Of a stretch of 64,000 nucleotides of DNA, positions 62,709 to 64,000 are shown piece after piece. How positions within the stretch are numbered: position 1 is the first letter of the stretch; every line of letters begins with the position of its first letter. The DNA comes from an uncultured Pseudomonadales bacterium. GTDB taxonomy: Bacteria; Pseudomonadota; Gammaproteobacteria; Pseudomonadales; Azotimanducaceae. Under the pieces are notes generated by a model, which was not told where the DNA came from, ran no database searches, and saw only the letters and a list, made by a program, of their open reading frames with translations. The position numbers and the translations under genes were made by a program. The stretch covers positions 1 through 64,000 of the forward strand of contig CAJJAX010000001.1 of assembly GCA_905182155.1 (NCBI GenBank). Reading direction: 5' to 3'.

Positions 62709-64000
62709 ATGCGTTTACTGAATAGACTCACCGGCCTTCTCTTTGCTTGCTTAGCACTGACTGCTTGTGACAATAGTGATAAGAAAGCACCCGAGACGGT
62801 CCCCCTAGCGGATTTGCCCGCTCCAACGCCAACCATACTCGACGTTGCAACAGAGGCCGGAGACTTCACGACGCTCATAGCCGCGATCGATGCAGCAGGC
62901 CTGACGAGCACAATCGACGACGCATCCGCAACGCTCACCGTTTTCGCACCCACCGATGCAGCCTTTGCGCTACTGGGTGAGGCGGCAATCAATGATCTTT
63001 TAGCTGATCCGGATACCTTGTCCGACATCCTGCTTTATCACGTAGTGAGTGGTACCGCGCTCGATTCTGCCGCCGCCACTGATGCTGTGGGAACGACTGT
63101 TGAAATGGCAAATGGCGATCGGGTTGGCGTATCAGCCAGAAACGATTCGCTGTTCCTGAACCTTTCTAAGGTCACCGCCACCGACATTCAAGCCGACAAT
63201 GGCGTGATCCATGTGATCGACGCCGTTCTGATGCCGCCGGCGGATGCAACGCCCAGCGAAAGCACCATCGTCAATATTGCGGCAGCCGACGAGCGCTTCA
63301 CCACACTTGTTGCCGCCCTCGGCGCGACTGGCCTGGATACCCTACTCGCCAGCGAAACCGACACCTTTACTGTATTCGCGCCGACCGACGCTGCTTTTGA
63401 GGCAATGGGCTCAGCAAACGTGACGGCGCTTCTGGCTGATCTCGATAATCTAACTGAAATTCTCCAACAGCACGTCATCGCCGACACCGCTGTCGATGCC
63501 GTCACAGCCTACTCGCTCAGTGGCGACGCTGCCGCCACAGTAGGCGGCGCTGACGTACCGATTTCAATTTCGAGTAAGCGCGAATTGCGCGTTGGCGGCG
63601 CGAAAGTCATCATCGCTGACATTCATGCGTCTAATGGCGTGATCCATGTCATCGACACGGTCATCGTTGGGGCAGCAGGACTACCGACGCCTACCCTTAA
63701 TATTGCTGAGGTCGCAACCGCTGCGGGCAGCTTCGAGACGTTGCTTGCCGCCCTTTCCGCCGCCGATCTCGTTGGTGCGTTAACCGACGCGGATAAAAGC
63801 TACACGGTATTTGCGCCCACCGATGCAGCCTTCGCGAAACTTGGTGCAGACGTCATTAATGGGCTGCTAGCGGACCCAGAACGGCTCGCAGATATCCTGC
63901 TTTACCACGTCTACGCTGATGCGGTCGTACTTGCCGACGGGGCAATCTCGGTCGCAGCATCCGATCAGTCCATTCTCGAAATGGCCAATGCAACCGCCGT
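62709..64000 (+). CDS. FAS1 (fasciclin) multi-domain lipoprotein, 3' end outside window
   Basis: An open frame of 430 residues that runs off the window and is therefore missing from the ORF track. MRLLNRLTGLLFACLALTAC is a lipoprotein signal with lipobox LTAC, followed by a linker (DNSDKKAPETVP) and at least three FAS1 repeats. Each has the pattern TVFAPTDAAF, LLADPD or LLADLD, ILLYHV or ILQQHV, and NGVIHVIDAV or NGVIHVIDTV. Starts of the repeats are near residues 42, 180 and 316. Such proteins often mediate adhesion or surface contact; FAS1 proteins are common in marine bacteria. AAAGGA supports the start. The gene probably continues past 64000. Confidence 0.88.
   Translation, partial: MRLLNRLTGLLFACLALTACDNSDKKAPETVPLADLPAPTPTILDVATEAGDFTTLIAAIDAAGLTSTIDDASATLTVFAPTDAAFALLGEAAINDLLADPDTLSDILLYHVVSGTALDSAAATDAVGTTVEMANGDRVGVSARNDSLFLNLSKVTATDIQADNGVIHVIDAVLMPPADATPSESTIVNIAAADERFTTLVAALGATGLDTLLASETDTFTVFAPTDAAFEAMGSANVTALLADLDNLTEILQQHVIADTAVDAVTAYSLSGDAAATVGGADVPISISSKRELRVGGAKVIIADIHASNGVIHVIDTVIVGAAGLPTPTLNIAEVATAAGSFETLLAALSAADLVGALTDADKSYTVFAPTDAAFAKLGADVINGLLADPERLADILLYHVYADAVVLADGAISVAASDQSILEMANATA

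Noticed and set aside
62534-63028. Minus-strand ORF of 164 residues over the FAS1 lipoprotein
   Set aside because: It is an antisense shadow of the fasciclin repeats; its Ser/Ala-rich composition reflects the opposite strand.

Overview
The window reads as a chromosomal segment of a gammaproteobacterium. Several blocks keep the gene order that I recall from Pseudomonas and relatives: rpsF-rpsR-membrane protein-rplI-dnaB-alr, rnr/tRNA-Leu/purA/hisZ/yjeT-like/hflC/hflK/hflX/hfq/miaA/mutL/amiC/tsaE/nnr, queG/orn, serB next to a YtjB-like protein, and parC/parE with a yqiB-like gene nearby. An EpmA/EF-P lysylation pair, WaaA (KDO transferase) and an outer-membrane-type lipoprotein also fit a Gram-negative. 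Species cannot be named from the sequence; the mix of housekeeping genes with acyl-CoA and P450 catabolism would fit a free-living, possibly marine, heterotroph.

Layout. 0-7.3 kb: end of an MFS transporter, a large LacZ-type beta-galactosidase, then the isoprenoid block xseB-ispA-dxs facing ribA. 7.3-17.8 kb: an accessory catabolic region, all on the minus strand, with three acyl-CoA dehydrogenases (two overlapping, like a heteromeric pair), two VOC-fold proteins, an FAD monooxygenase, a cytochrome P450, an ACT-domain regulator, an SDR without the usual Tyr-x3-Lys site and an MBL hydrolase. 17.8-21.8 kb: the tightly overlapping pgpA-thiL-nusB-ribH-ribD-nrdR run (transcribed from nrdR towards pgpA). 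21.8-33.7 kb: a membrane protein, a tiny DUF2256 zinc-ribbon gene that the ORF track misses, ettA, then radA, alr, dnaB, rplI, rpsR, rpsF, rlmB and rnr. 33.7-36.3 kb: tRNA-Leu(CAG), followed by two dehydrogenases that interrupt the usual tRNA-purA neighbourhood. 36.4-50 kb: purA to nnr, then queG facing orn. 50.9-62.2 kb: psd, epmA, efp, serB, YtjB-like, parC, parE, yqiB-like, an ArsC-like small phosphatase and waaA. The window ends inside a lipoprotein made of FAS1 (fasciclin) domains, also absent from the ORF track because it has no stop in the window.

The most striking whole-window property is the number of single-base frame breaks in genes that should be indispensable or strongly conserved: ribA, a membrane protein, ettA, radA, alr, dnaB, queG, efp, parC and above all parE. 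In nearly every case one added or removed base, often in a short homopolymer, restores a full conserved protein, and flanking residues show no decay. At the dnaB/alr border one extra base gives dnaB its stop and alr its start together. I interpret most of these as consensus or sequencing errors, not biology, and annotate full gene extents accordingly. I see no CRISPR array, insertion sequence, prophage or obviously novel defence system. The most interesting candidates are the P450/acyl-CoA dehydrogenase island, the FAS1 lipoprotein, the hidden DUF2256 gene and the tRNA-Leu-adjacent dehydrogenase pair.
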